Assembly (NCBI GenBank): GCA_963818505.1
Contig: CAWFSJ010000005.1
Span: 868,001-932,000, forward strand
Direction: 5' to 3'
DNA length: 64,000 nt
Source of the DNA: JADKAV01 sp963818505
Lineage (GTDB): Bacteria > Actinomycetota > Actinomycetes > S36-B12 > UBA10799
Part shown: one piece after another, positions 51,846-60,436 of the stretch
Layout: every line of letters begins with the position of its first letter
Numbering within the stretch: position 1 is the first letter of the stretch
Notes under the pieces: model-generated
What the model was told of the DNA's origin: nothing
The model's input: the letters and a program-made list of their open reading frames with translations, nothing else
The model's database searches: none
Translations under genes and position numbers: made by a program

Positions 51846-52983
51846 GCCGGACTGGTACACAGCGCGCGACCTCGCGGGTAGCGAGGCTTTGCCCGCGCTG
51901 GCTGTGGCCGTGGCATCTGCAGACGGGCTGACCCTGGCCGAAGATGCGCACGCGTTGAGCGACCTTCCCGGATTCGACACCTCCGCCATGGACGGATGGG
52001 CGGTGAGTGGTCGCGGGCCCTGGACGGTGGTGGGCGAGGTTCTGGCCGGCCATCCACCGACCCTGCAACTGCGCGATGGGCAAGCGTGCGTGATCGCCAC
52101 CGGAGCGGCCGTGCCCGGTGGCGCTACCGGCATCGTGCGGCGCGAACGGGGCACCGTCGAAACCGGGCAGTTGCGTGGCGACCACGAGCCCGGTGAGGAC
52201 ATCCGGGCGGCGGGAGAAGAGTGCCGGGTCGGCGAGGTCCTGCTGCCCGTGGGAAGCGTGATCGGTCCGGCTGCTATTGGGCTTCTGAGTGCGGCGGGCC
52301 TGGACGAGGTGCTGGTGCATCCACGTCCGAAGGCATGGGTTGTGCTTTTCGGTGACGAACTCGTGGACGAAGGCGTGGCCGGGGTCGGGCAGGTTCGCGA
52401 CGCCCTGGGGCCGCAACTGCCCGGATGGCTGCGGCGAATCGGCGTCGACGTTGTTGCGGTGACCCGGGCCGCGGACACTCTCGACGACCATGTGGCCAGG
52501 ATCCGGCAGGCGGCCCAGGGCGCGGATGTCGTGATCACGACCGGTGGCACGGCGGCAGGCCCGGTCGACCACCTCCACACCGCCGTCGCCGAACTTGGCG
52601 GGGCGTTCGTGGTGGACAGCGTGGCTGTGCGTCCGGGGCACCCTATGGCGTTGGTCGCCCTACCGAGCGGGCGACTGCTTGCGCTGCCAGGTAATCCGCA
52701 GAGCGCCATCGTGGCCCTCCTCTCGCTGGGTGTTCCGTTGTTCGATTCGCTGTCCGGACGAGTGGCCCGACCGCTGCCCGTGGTGACAATGGGCCAGTCG
52801 GCGAAGGCACCCGACGGCGAGCACCGGCTGCTGGCATCCAGGCTGGTCGACGGTCTGGCCATGCCCGTGGCCCACCTCGGGTCGGCCATGCTGCGTGGGC
52901 TGGCTGCCGCCGATGGTTTTGCGGTGCTTCCCCCCGGTGGTGCTGGCGCCGGGGACCGAGTCGCGTGGCTCGCGTTGCCTTAG
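51838..52983 (+). CDS. moeA: Molybdopterin molybdenumtransferase MoeA
   Basis: 381 residues. FDTSAMDGWAVSG and the PGxxxxxxGEDIRAAGEEC-like part (HEPGEDIRAAGEE) form the N-terminal domains; VITTGGTAAGPVDHL is the MogA-like domain, with GG-T-A-AG in place of the more common GGVSVG. The C-terminal LPGNPQSAIVAL and barrel complete the protein. Inserts molybdate into adenylylated molybdopterin. ATG 51838 overlaps mobA by 8 bases. Confidence 0.92.
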   Translation: MREPDWYTARDLAGSEALPALAVAVASADGLTLAEDAHALSDLPGFDTSAMDGWAVSGRGPWTVVGEVLAGHPPTLQLRDGQACVIATGAAVPGGATGIVRRERGTVETGQLRGDHEPGEDIRAAGEECRVGEVLLPVGSVIGPAAIGLLSAAGLDEVLVHPRPKAWVVLFGDELVDEGVAGVGQVRDALGPQLPGWLRRIGVDVVAVTRAADTLDDHVARIRQAAQGADVVITTGGTAAGPVDHLHTAVAELGGAFVVDSVAVRPGHPMALVALPSGRLLALPGNPQSAIVALLSLGVPLFDSLSGRVARPLPVVTMGQSAKAPDGEHRLLASRLVDGLAMPVAHLGSAMLRGLAAADGFAVLPPGGAGAGDRVAWLALP

Positions 52984-52995
52984 CCGCGGGCAAGC

Positions 52996-53029
52996 CGGTG
53001 GGGCCAGGCCCGCCAGCCCGGCCCCACCG
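52996..53029. terminator. Bidirectional hairpin between moeA and narK
   Basis: CGGTGGGGCC (52996-53005) pairs perfectly with GGCCCCACCG (53020-53029), with a 14-base loop, in the 64-base gap between the convergent genes. It can serve both strands. Confidence 0.75.
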
Positions 53030-53047
53030 TCCCCCCATCCCTTCCGG

Positions 53048-54382
53048 TCAGGAAGGCTTCTCCGCTCCCGGTCGGGCGTAGAAGTACCAGGTGACTGCTG
53101 CCCCGATGAGGCAGGTCGCGGTACCCAACCAGAAGAGCATCTGGGTGTTGCCGGTGGCGAACATGACGCCGAACACGAACGGGCCGAAGGCGGCGATCGC
53201 AGCGGTCCACCCGATCACACCGCCGGCCTGACGCGGCTCGAAGATCATCGGCATCTGCTTGAAGGTGCTGGCGTTGCCCACGCCGGCGAAGAAGAAGATC
53301 GCCAGCATTCCCCAGAGGAACGCTGGGAAATCGTCGACGCTGGTGGGGGCGAGCTGGAACGAGGTGTACAGGGCCGAGATGCCGATCCCCACCACGGCAA
53401 CCAAGGTCACCTTCGCGCCGCCGACCCGGTCAGCGATCGGCCCGGCCAGCACGCGTGCAGCCGATCCGATGAGAGCTCCGAGGAAGGCATACGACACTGG
53501 GTTGATCCCCTCGGCACCGAACGGGGTGCCGTAGAAGTTCTTCATCAGCAGGGCGAACTGGGCCGCAAGACCTGAGAACGTTCCGAAGGTGATGATGTAC
53601 AGCAGGGTCATCAGCCACGTGTGCTTGTTGCTGAAGATGTCGAGCTGGTCCTTCACGCCCCGTGCTTTGACTGGTACTGAGCGCAGCATCGTGTAGGCGA
53701 AGATCACTCCGACGATGACGAACGGGATCCAGATGTAGCCTGCGTTCTGGTACCAGACCTCTTTGTTGATCCCCTTGTCCGGGTTCGAGAACGCCTGCGC
53801 GCCACCGATCAGCGCGAAGCCGATGATCCAAGGAGTGACGAACTGCACGAGGCTGACACCGAAGTTGCCGATGCCCGCCTGGACACCCAGGGCTGTGCCC
53901 TGCTTGGACTTCGGGAAGAAGTAGGAGGTGCTGGGCATGAAGCCGCTGAACACACCACCGCCGATGCCTGCCAGTGCTGCCAGCACCAGCAGTACGGTGT
54001 AGGACGTGTCGGGGCTTTGCACCGCAAGCCCCCAGCCGACCAGCGGGATGAGCAGCAGCAAGGTGCTCATCCAGACCAGTTTGCGCGTCCCCATGATGGG
54101 CGGCAGGAACATCCAGACGAGGCGCAAGGACCCGCCGGCGAGGCCGGGCATGGCCACGAGCCAGTAGAGCTGGCCCTTGGTCAGGTCGAAGCCGATGTAG
54201 TTCAACTGCGGTGCGATGGCTGAGACCAGGAACCACGTCGCGAAGGCAAGGGTCAGGTTGAACGTGGTGATCCACAAGGTCTTCCAAGCTCGGCCCGAGT
54301 CCCAATTGGCGTCCTCCGGGTTCCAGCTGTCCAGCCAGTCACCCCCCTTGCGCTGCGGGGTTTCGGAAACGGTGGCACTCAT
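53048..54382 (-). CDS. narK: NarK-type nitrate/nitrite MFS transporter (first of tandem pair)
   Basis: 444 residues, twelve membrane helices. NLTLAFATWFLVSAIAPQL, GLAGGSLRLVWMFLPPIMGTRK (with the substrate Arg) and GIGGGVFSGFMPSTSYFFPKSKQG plus GIGNFGVSLVQF match the nitrate signature motifs of NarK proteins. A ~30-residue Trp/Asp-rich N-terminal lead is unusual (GGDWLDSWNPEDANWDS). Starts within the stop of the other transporter gene (ATGA), so the two are made together and may serve as nitrate importer and nitrite exporter. Confidence 0.9.
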   Translation of the reverse strand: MSATVSETPQRKGGDWLDSWNPEDANWDSGRAWKTLWITTFNLTLAFATWFLVSAIAPQLNYIGFDLTKGQLYWLVAMPGLAGGSLRLVWMFLPPIMGTRKLVWMSTLLLLIPLVGWGLAVQSPDTSYTVLLVLAALAGIGGGVFSGFMPSTSYFFPKSKQGTALGVQAGIGNFGVSLVQFVTPWIIGFALIGGAQAFSNPDKGINKEVWYQNAGYIWIPFVIVGVIFAYTMLRSVPVKARGVKDQLDIFSNKHTWLMTLLYIITFGTFSGLAAQFALLMKNFYGTPFGAEGINPVSYAFLGALIGSAARVLAGPIADRVGGAKVTLVAVVGIGISALYTSFQLAPTSVDDFPAFLWGMLAIFFFAGVGNASTFKQMPMIFEPRQAGGVIGWTAAIAAFGPFVFGVMFATGNTQMLFWLGTATCLIGAAVTWYFYARPGAEKPS

Positions 54383-55755
54383 GCGTTCACTCCTGTCTTC
54401 TCGTCAGCCGGTTGGCTGTGATCGTGTTCGAATTTGTTGGTCAGATCGGGGCTTGCCTTGTGCAGCATCCGTACGACTGTCAGGTGCATCCACAGGGCTG
54501 CGCACAGGGTCACTACGAAGAGCACTCCGAAGGTGGCCTGTGGTGCGCCCGTCCACGCCGTCGCGTAAGCGAACATGGGGGGCAGGAAGAAGCCACCGAG
54601 AGCGCCGATCGAGCCGACCAGCCCGCCCACCGCTCCGACGTCGTGCGGGAAGTACTCGGGGATGTGCTTGAAGACCGCGGCTTTGCCGACGCCCATCGCA
54701 CAACCGGTGATGAACACCAGCAACGTGAAGGTGACCACGCCCACGGTCCACGGAAGGATCTGCGAGTTGGTCCCGTCCTGGCGCTCGATGACGATGTAGC
54801 CGTAGGGCATCATCAGGATCCCGGTGGCGACCAGCATGATGCCGAAGGTCGCGTACATGACCCGTCGTGCTCCGACCCGGTCGGAGATCCAGCCGCCGAC
54901 GGGGCGCAGCAGCGATGCCGGGAAGATGAACAGCGCCGTGAGTAGCGCCGCGTGACTCAGGCTCTGGTCGTACACGTCCACGTAGTACTTGGGCAGCCAG
55001 GCCGCCAGGGCGACGTAGGCGCCGAAGACCACGACGTAGTACAGGCTGAACCGCCAGACCCTCACCTGCTTCAGGGGTGTGAGCATCGAGCGCAACGAGC
55101 GGCCCTGACCGGGGACGATGTCGTGGCGCGGGGAGGCGAACCAGGTCACTGCTGCCATCACGAGCAGCAGGATCATGTACAGGAACGGGACGAAACGCCA
55201 GCCCCCCGGAGTGATGCTCATGATCCCGGCGGCGGGAACGGCCACGATGAGGGCCGGTCCGATGAACTTCGTCACCGACGCGCCCACGTTGCCGGCTCCG
55301 AAGACACCCAAGGCGAACCCTTGGTGTTCGCGGGGCCACCAGGCGCTGACCCACGCGATGCCGACGCTGAAGGCATTGCCGGCCAGACCCACCAGGAACG
55401 CGTAGAAGAGCAGTTGGACGTAGCTGTCAGCGGTGGAGACCAGGTAGGCGGGGATCGCCGTGGCGGCCAGCATCACCGTCATCACAAGGCGGCCGCCTCG
55501 ACGGTCGGCGATGATGCCCGCCGGCAGCCTCCAGATGGCGCCGTTCAACACCGCCACTGCGGTGATCCATGAAAGCTGCACGTCGGTGAGGCCGAACTCC
55601 TTGCGGATGGGTATGCCCAGCACTCCGAACATCAGCCAGACGGCGAACATCAAAGTGAAGCCGACCGTGGAGATCACCAGCACTCGGACGGCTCCAGGAC
55701 GCAGGTTCCAGTGCTTGTGTTCGCTGGCCGGTTGCTCGGCCTCGACGACGGTCAT
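54379..55755 (-). CDS. narK: NarK-type nitrate/nitrite MFS transporter (second of tandem pair)
   Basis: 458 residues, twelve helices. RVLVISTVGFTLMFAVWLMFG, NGAIWRLPAGIIADRRGGR (Arg of helix 2) and GNAFSVGIAWVSAWWPREHQ plus GAGNVGASVTKF are NarK features. It is only distantly similar to its partner, so this is a pair of different subtypes (as in the NarK1-NarK2 pairs of denitrifiers) and not a recent duplication. It is divergent from the nar operon regulator across a 73-base AT-richer spacer. Confidence 0.9.
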   Translation of the reverse strand: MTVVEAEQPASEHKHWNLRPGAVRVLVISTVGFTLMFAVWLMFGVLGIPIRKEFGLTDVQLSWITAVAVLNGAIWRLPAGIIADRRGGRLVMTVMLAATAIPAYLVSTADSYVQLLFYAFLVGLAGNAFSVGIAWVSAWWPREHQGFALGVFGAGNVGASVTKFIGPALIVAVPAAGIMSITPGGWRFVPFLYMILLLVMAAVTWFASPRHDIVPGQGRSLRSMLTPLKQVRVWRFSLYYVVVFGAYVALAAWLPKYYVDVYDQSLSHAALLTALFIFPASLLRPVGGWISDRVGARRVMYATFGIMLVATGILMMPYGYIVIERQDGTNSQILPWTVGVVTFTLLVFITGCAMGVGKAAVFKHIPEYFPHDVGAVGGLVGSIGALGGFFLPPMFAYATAWTGAPQATFGVLFVVTLCAALWMHLTVVRMLHKASPDLTNKFEHDHSQPADEKTGVNA

Positions 55756-55780
55756 TTCAGCCCCTAACTATTTTCACCGC

Positions 55781-55831
55781 TTCATATGTTAGCACCGTGT
55801 TAATTAAAAACAACCGTGGATATGTGATATG
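55781..55831. promoter_or_regulatory. Divergent narK/nar operon control region with nested palindromes
   Basis: TTAGCAC-C-GTGTTAA (55789-55803) is a 15-base imperfect inverted repeat, and TTCATAT (55781-55787) is matched by ATATGAA (55825-55831) around it. The spacer is much richer in A and T than its surroundings. It does not match the FNR/CRP consensus, so a dedicated regulator, most simply the one encoded next, is suspected. Confidence 0.5.
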
Positions 55832-56605
55832 AATGTGAGTATGAATGCGGCGGAGAGCATTGGGCGTACCTTGGCCCGACTTGGTCACATCACGGCCAAG
55901 CCCACGAACACCGAGCCCGATACGAGCCGGGACAACATCTTCCGCATCGTGCAAGAGGCCGATTCGCCCCTGAGCGTCGAGGACATCTCCGGGCTCACGC
56001 AGTTGCACGTCAACACCATCCGTACCCATCTCGACGTGCTGCGCGCCGCGGGCAAGGTCGAACGGACCCGGGAGAACATCAACGGCCGTGGCCGTCCCAA
56101 GTGGCTCTACGCGGCCACCACCGAGGAGCAGGACGCCTACTTCCGGCTCGCGGATCTGCTCGGCGAGACTCTGGACGAGGCGCGCGGAGAAGGGCTGGCC
56201 GAAGAGGCTGCCACCCGTTGGCGTTCCAGCGGCGCAGTCATCAACGAGCCGGCCGAGAGCCCTGATGAGGCCCTGGCCGTGGCCGCGGACGCGTTGTCCC
56301 GACTCGGTTTCGACGTCGAGGTGTCACCTGTCGGGGACGCTGTCTACCTGGGCAACTGCCCGTACGCATCCTTGGTACATGAGCACCCGGTCATCTGCGA
56401 CATCCACGCCCGAGCTCTCGAGCAGGTGCTGGACGCGACTGGCCAGGACATTTCTTTGGAGTCGATGGATGTATTCCCCCGTCCGGGAGTATGTGTTGCC
56501 CATTTGAGACGAAAAGACACAACGCCGGATTGGACCGTCCGCGGGAAAACCTCCGCGGAGTCCAATCCAGCAGCACGCAAGAGGAAGTCGAGGAGGACAG
56601 CATGA
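55829..56605 (+). CDS. Winged-helix regulator with C-terminal Cys motif, first gene of the nar operon
   Basis: 258 residues. Residues ~33-95 form an ArsR/DeoR-like winged helix (LSVEDISGLTQLHVNTIRTHL, wing with GRGRPKWLY). The C-terminal half has GNCPYASL, PVICDIHARAL and PGVCVAHL, that is Cys177, Cys190 and Cys222 with nearby His, similar to SufR-like regulators that hold an Fe-S cluster. It could thus sense oxygen, NO or redox state for nitrate respiration (inference). Its stop overlaps narG by 4 bases, tying its amount to the enzyme. A start at ATG 55841 is also possible. Confidence 0.8.
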   Translation: MNVSMNAAESIGRTLARLGHITAKPTNTEPDTSRDNIFRIVQEADSPLSVEDISGLTQLHVNTIRTHLDVLRAAGKVERTRENINGRGRPKWLYAATTEEQDAYFRLADLLGETLDEARGEGLAEEAATRWRSSGAVINEPAESPDEALAVAADALSRLGFDVEVSPVGDAVYLGNCPYASLVHEHPVICDIHARALEQVLDATGQDISLESMDVFPRPGVCVAHLRRKDTTPDWTVRGKTSAESNPAARKRKSRRTA

Positions 56606-59600
56606 CCACCACCCGTTCCGAGGCGACAGACGAGTTCCTCGTCAAAGCCGGCCGATTCTTCACCCCAGGTGATGTCTCATCGGACTTGCGAACTGTGACC
56701 CGCCACGGCGGGCGTCAGGGTGACGTGTTCTACCGCGACCGCTGGAGCCACGACAAGGTGGTCCGTTCCACCCACGGGGTGAACTGCACCGGTTCGTGCT
56801 CCTGGAAGGTGTACGTCAAGGACGGCGTGATCACCTGGGAGACCCAGCAGACCGACTACCCCTCAGTCGGCCCGGATTCCCCCGAGTACGAACCCCGGGG
56901 CTGCCCGCGTGGTGCTGCCTTCTCCTGGTACACCTACTCCCCGACTCGCATCCGCTACCCGTACGTGCGCTCGACGTTGCTCGAGGCCTATCGCGTAGCC
57001 AAGCTCGAGCACCCCGATCCTGTCGATGCCTGGGCTGCGGTGGTGGGTAACGAGCGCACCCGTCGGGCCTACCAGAGCGCGCGTGGCAAGGGCGGTCTTG
57101 TCCGGTCCTCCTGGCCTGAGGTCAACGAGATGATCGCAGCCGCCCACATCCACACGATCAAGGCCCATGGCCCCGACCGGGTGTTCGGGTTCTCGCCCAT
57201 CCCCGCGATGTCGATGGCCTCGCACGCTGCTGGCAGTCGGTTCATCAGCCTCATGGGTGGGGCGATGCTCAGCTTCTACGACTGGTACTGCGACCTGCCT
57301 GTGGCCTCCCCGCAGGTGTTCGGCGACCAGACCGACGTGCCGGAGTCTGCGGACTGGTGGAACGCCAGTTACCTGATCATGTGGGGCGCCAACGTCCCCG
57401 TGACCCGCACCCCCGACGCCCACTTCATGGCCGAAGCCCGTTACCGCGGGCAGAAGGTCGTCACTGTCTCGCCTGACTACGCGGACAACACCAAGTTCGC
57501 CGACGAATGGCTCAACCCGCACCCCGGAACCGACGCTGCCCTGGGTATGGCCATGGGTCATGTGATCCTCAAGGAGTTCTACGTCCAGCGCCAGGTTCCG
57601 CGCTTCGTCGAGTACGTGAAGAAGTACTCCGACATGCCGTTCCTGATCACCTTGAAGGAGAAGGACGGGGCATATGTCCCCGACAAGTTCCTCTGTGCCT
57701 CCGACCTCGGCGACGACACTGAGGGTGCCGCCTTCAAGACCGTCCTGATCGACCAGAACAGCGGCCGCGCGGTCATCCCGAACGGGTCTCTGGGGTTCCG
57801 GTACTCCGAGTCGGGCAAGGGCAAGTGGAACCTGGACCTCGAGGGGGTCGACCCCGCGCTGTCCTTGCTGGGCGCCGGCGGCTCGCACAACGTCGAGGTG
57901 CACCTACCGCGGTTCGATGTCGGGCACGAGGACAGCGAAGGCGGTGGTGTGCACACCCGCGGTGTGCCGGTGGTTCAGGTCGACACCTCGGCCGGGCAGC
58001 GTCTTGTCACCACCGTCTACGACCTCATGCTGGCCCAGTACGGCGTGGGTCGCGACGACCTCCCCGGCACGTGGCCCAAGGACTACGACGACCCCGAGCC
58101 CTACACCCCTGCGTGGCAGGAGGAGATCACCGGCGTGCCGGCCGAACTCGCGGCACGTATCGGCCGGGAGTTCGCGCAGAACGCCGAGGACTCCGGCGGG
58201 CGCTCCATGATCATCCTCGGAGCGGGAACCAACCACTGGTTCCACTCCGACGTCATCTACCGCACCTTCCTGGCCATGATCACCATGACCGGCTGCCAGG
58301 GGATCAACGGTGGCGGCTGGGCCCATTACGTCGGCCAGGAGAAATGCCGGCCTGTCACTGGGTGGGCCAATCTTGCCTTCGGTCTGGACTGGCAGCGTCC
58401 CGCCCGCCAGATGATCGGCACCGCGTTCTGGTACGTCAACACCAGCCAGTGGCGCTACGACAACCTCGGCGCCGAGCTGCTGGCCACCCCTCTGGGCGAG
58501 GGCCGCTTCGAGGGCGCCACGATGATCGATACGCTGGCCCAATCGGCGCGCTCGGGCTGGATGCCGTCCTTCCCGAGCTTCAACCGCAACCCCTTGGAGA
58601 TCGTCAAGGAAGCCCGCGAGGCGGGGGTCGAACCTGCCGATTACGTCAAGGCGCAGTTGCTCTCAGGCGAGCTGAAGTTCGCCGTGGAGGACCCGGACGC
58701 CCCTGAGAACTGGCCGCGGGTGCTGACTGTCTGGCGGGCGAACCTGCTCGGCTCGTCGAGCAAGGGCAACGAGTACTTCCTCAAACACCTTCTGGGCACC
58801 TCCAACGCGGTGCGAGCCACCACTACCGAGGACCGTTCGGACCAGATCACCTGGCGTGAGGACGCCCCCAGCGGCAAACTCGACCTGCTGGTCAGCGTGG
58901 ACTTCCGCATGACCTCGACCGGGCTGTTCGGCGACATCCTGCTGCCCGCGGCGACCTGGTACGAGAAGCACGATCTGTCCAGCACGGACATGCACCCCTA
59001 CGTGCACGCGTTCACACCCGCGATTGATCCGCCGTGGGAGACCAAGAGCGACTACGACATCTTCAACGACCTCGGCCGCAAGGTCTCCGAGCTGGCAGAC
59101 GGCCACCTCGGCACCGTCGAGGATTTGTTGAGCATCCCGCTCTACCACGACACCCCCGACGAGATGGCCGTGCCCGGTGGTGTGGTGAAGGACTGGAAGA
59201 CCGGTGAGGTGGACCTGATCCCGGGCGTAACCGCACCGAAGTTCATCGTGACCCAGCGCGACTACAGCGCGATCGGGGCGAAGATGTCCGCGCTCGGTCC
59301 GCTGCTGGAGACTGTGGGCACGGTCACGAAGGGGGTGGCCGTCAACACTGCACCCGAGTACGAGTTGCTCAAGCGGCTCAACGGTGTGATCGGCGACGGC
59401 CCCGCAGCTGGACGCCCGGCGCTGGTCACTGCGGCGCAGGCCTGCGAAGCGATCCTCACGTTGTCGGGGACCACGAACGGCCGCGTGGCCGTCGAGGGCT
59501 TCCGCAACGTGGAGGAGCGCACGGGCCAGCCGATGGCCGACCTGGCCCTGGACAACGAGGGCAAGCGGATCACGTTCGCCGACACCCAGGCCCGACCGGT

Positions 59601-60285
59601 GCCGGTGATCACCAGCCCTGAGTGGTCGGGCAGCGAGCACGGTGGCCGGCGCTACACGGCCTTCACGATCAACGTGGAGCGCTTGAAGCCCTGGCACACG
59701 CTGACGGGTCGCCAGCACTTCTTCCTCGACCACGACTGGATGACTGAGATCGGTGAGCAGCTTCCGACCTTCCGGCCCCCGCTGAACATGCACCGGCTGT
59801 ACGGCGACCAGGGAACCGGCGAGGGCCGAGAGGTCACGGTGCGCTACCTGACCCCGCACTCGAAGTGGTCCATCCACTCGGAGTACCAGGACAACCTGTT
59901 CATGCTCTCGCTGTCCCGGGGTGGTCCGGAGATCTGGATGAGCCCGCAGGACGCCGACGCGATCGGGGTCAAGGACAACGAGTGGATCGAGGCGTACAAC
60001 CGCAACGGTGTGGTCGTGGCGCGGTCGATCGTGTCGCACCGGATGCCCCAGGGCACGGTGTACATGTACCACGCGAAGGACCGCACGGTGGACGTTCCGC
60101 GCACCGAGACCTCCGGCTTGCGTGGCGGCATCCACAACTCGCTGACCCGCTTGATGATCAAGCCGACGCATTTGATCGGTGGGTACGCCCAGCTGTCGTT
60201 CTTCTTGAACTACCTCGGGCCTACCGGCAACCAGCGCGACGAGGTCACGGTGATCCGCCGCCGCTCGCAGGAGGTGCAGTACTGA
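56602..60285 (+). CDS. narG: Respiratory nitrate reductase alpha subunit
   Basis: 1227 residues, normal size. The FS0 cluster ligands His58, Cys62, Cys66 and Cys101 (HGVNCTGSC ... RGCPRG) and the Mo ligand Asp231 in WYCDLPVASP mark a membrane-bound nitrate reductase and not a Nap or selenate enzyme with Cys. Binds bis-MGD and reduces nitrate to nitrite on the cytoplasmic side. No Tat-type signal is visible. ATG 56602 overlaps the regulator stop. A family B repeat lies directly after its stop and separates it from narH. Confidence 0.97.
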   Translation: MTTTRSEATDEFLVKAGRFFTPGDVSSDLRTVTRHGGRQGDVFYRDRWSHDKVVRSTHGVNCTGSCSWKVYVKDGVITWETQQTDYPSVGPDSPEYEPRGCPRGAAFSWYTYSPTRIRYPYVRSTLLEAYRVAKLEHPDPVDAWAAVVGNERTRRAYQSARGKGGLVRSSWPEVNEMIAAAHIHTIKAHGPDRVFGFSPIPAMSMASHAAGSRFISLMGGAMLSFYDWYCDLPVASPQVFGDQTDVPESADWWNASYLIMWGANVPVTRTPDAHFMAEARYRGQKVVTVSPDYADNTKFADEWLNPHPGTDAALGMAMGHVILKEFYVQRQVPRFVEYVKKYSDMPFLITLKEKDGAYVPDKFLCASDLGDDTEGAAFKTVLIDQNSGRAVIPNGSLGFRYSESGKGKWNLDLEGVDPALSLLGAGGSHNVEVHLPRFDVGHEDSEGGGVHTRGVPVVQVDTSAGQRLVTTVYDLMLAQYGVGRDDLPGTWPKDYDDPEPYTPAWQEEITGVPAELAARIGREFAQNAEDSGGRSMIILGAGTNHWFHSDVIYRTFLAMITMTGCQGINGGGWAHYVGQEKCRPVTGWANLAFGLDWQRPARQMIGTAFWYVNTSQWRYDNLGAELLATPLGEGRFEGATMIDTLAQSARSGWMPSFPSFNRNPLEIVKEAREAGVEPADYVKAQLLSGELKFAVEDPDAPENWPRVLTVWRANLLGSSSKGNEYFLKHLLGTSNAVRATTTEDRSDQITWREDAPSGKLDLLVSVDFRMTSTGLFGDILLPAATWYEKHDLSSTDMHPYVHAFTPAIDPPWETKSDYDIFNDLGRKVSELADGHLGTVEDLLSIPLYHDTPDEMAVPGGVVKDWKTGEVDLIPGVTAPKFIVTQRDYSAIGAKMSALGPLLETVGTVTKGVAVNTAPEYELLKRLNGVIGDGPAAGRPALVTAAQACEAILTLSGTTNGRVAVEGFRNVEERTGQPMADLALDNEGKRITFADTQARPVPVITSPEWSGSEHGGRRYTAFTINVERLKPWHTLTGRQHFFLDHDWMTEIGEQLPTFRPPLNMHRLYGDQGTGEGREVTVRYLTPHSKWSIHSEYQDNLFMLSLSRGGPEIWMSPQDADAIGVKDNEWIEAYNRNGVVVARSIVSHRMPQGTVYMYHAKDRTVDVPRTETSGLRGGIHNSLTRLMIKPTHLIGGYAQLSFFLNYLGPTGNQRDEVTVIRRRSQEVQY

Positions 60286-60298
60286 TGAATGCTTCTGC

Positions 60299-60424
60299 CT
60301 CGCAATTGTTGTGTTGTTACCAGCCTTGCGCGCCGACTGTTGTGCTGTTGTCGGATTCAGGCCAGGCAAACCAGCAACAACGCAACACTGGCACGGCCCT
60401 AGACCCAACAACGCCACAATCACG
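60299..60424. repeat. Family B repeat inside the nar operon (copy 2)
   Basis: 126 bases between narG and narH, starting CTCGCAATTGTTGTGTTGTT and containing CCAGCAACAACGCAACAC and CCAACAACGCCACAATCACG. It aligns with the reverse complement of 11201-11319. The TGTTGTTG and CAACAACG blocks can pair, giving one or more hairpins in the nar mRNA. Its right end abuts the GGGAG ribosome site of narH. Confidence 0.75.
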
Positions 60425-60436
60425 GGAGTTTCAATC

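Noticed and set aside
55756..55828. FNR/CRP-type box for anaerobic control of nar genes
   Set aside because: No TTGAT-N4-ATCAA-like sequence; the palindromes present differ clearly.
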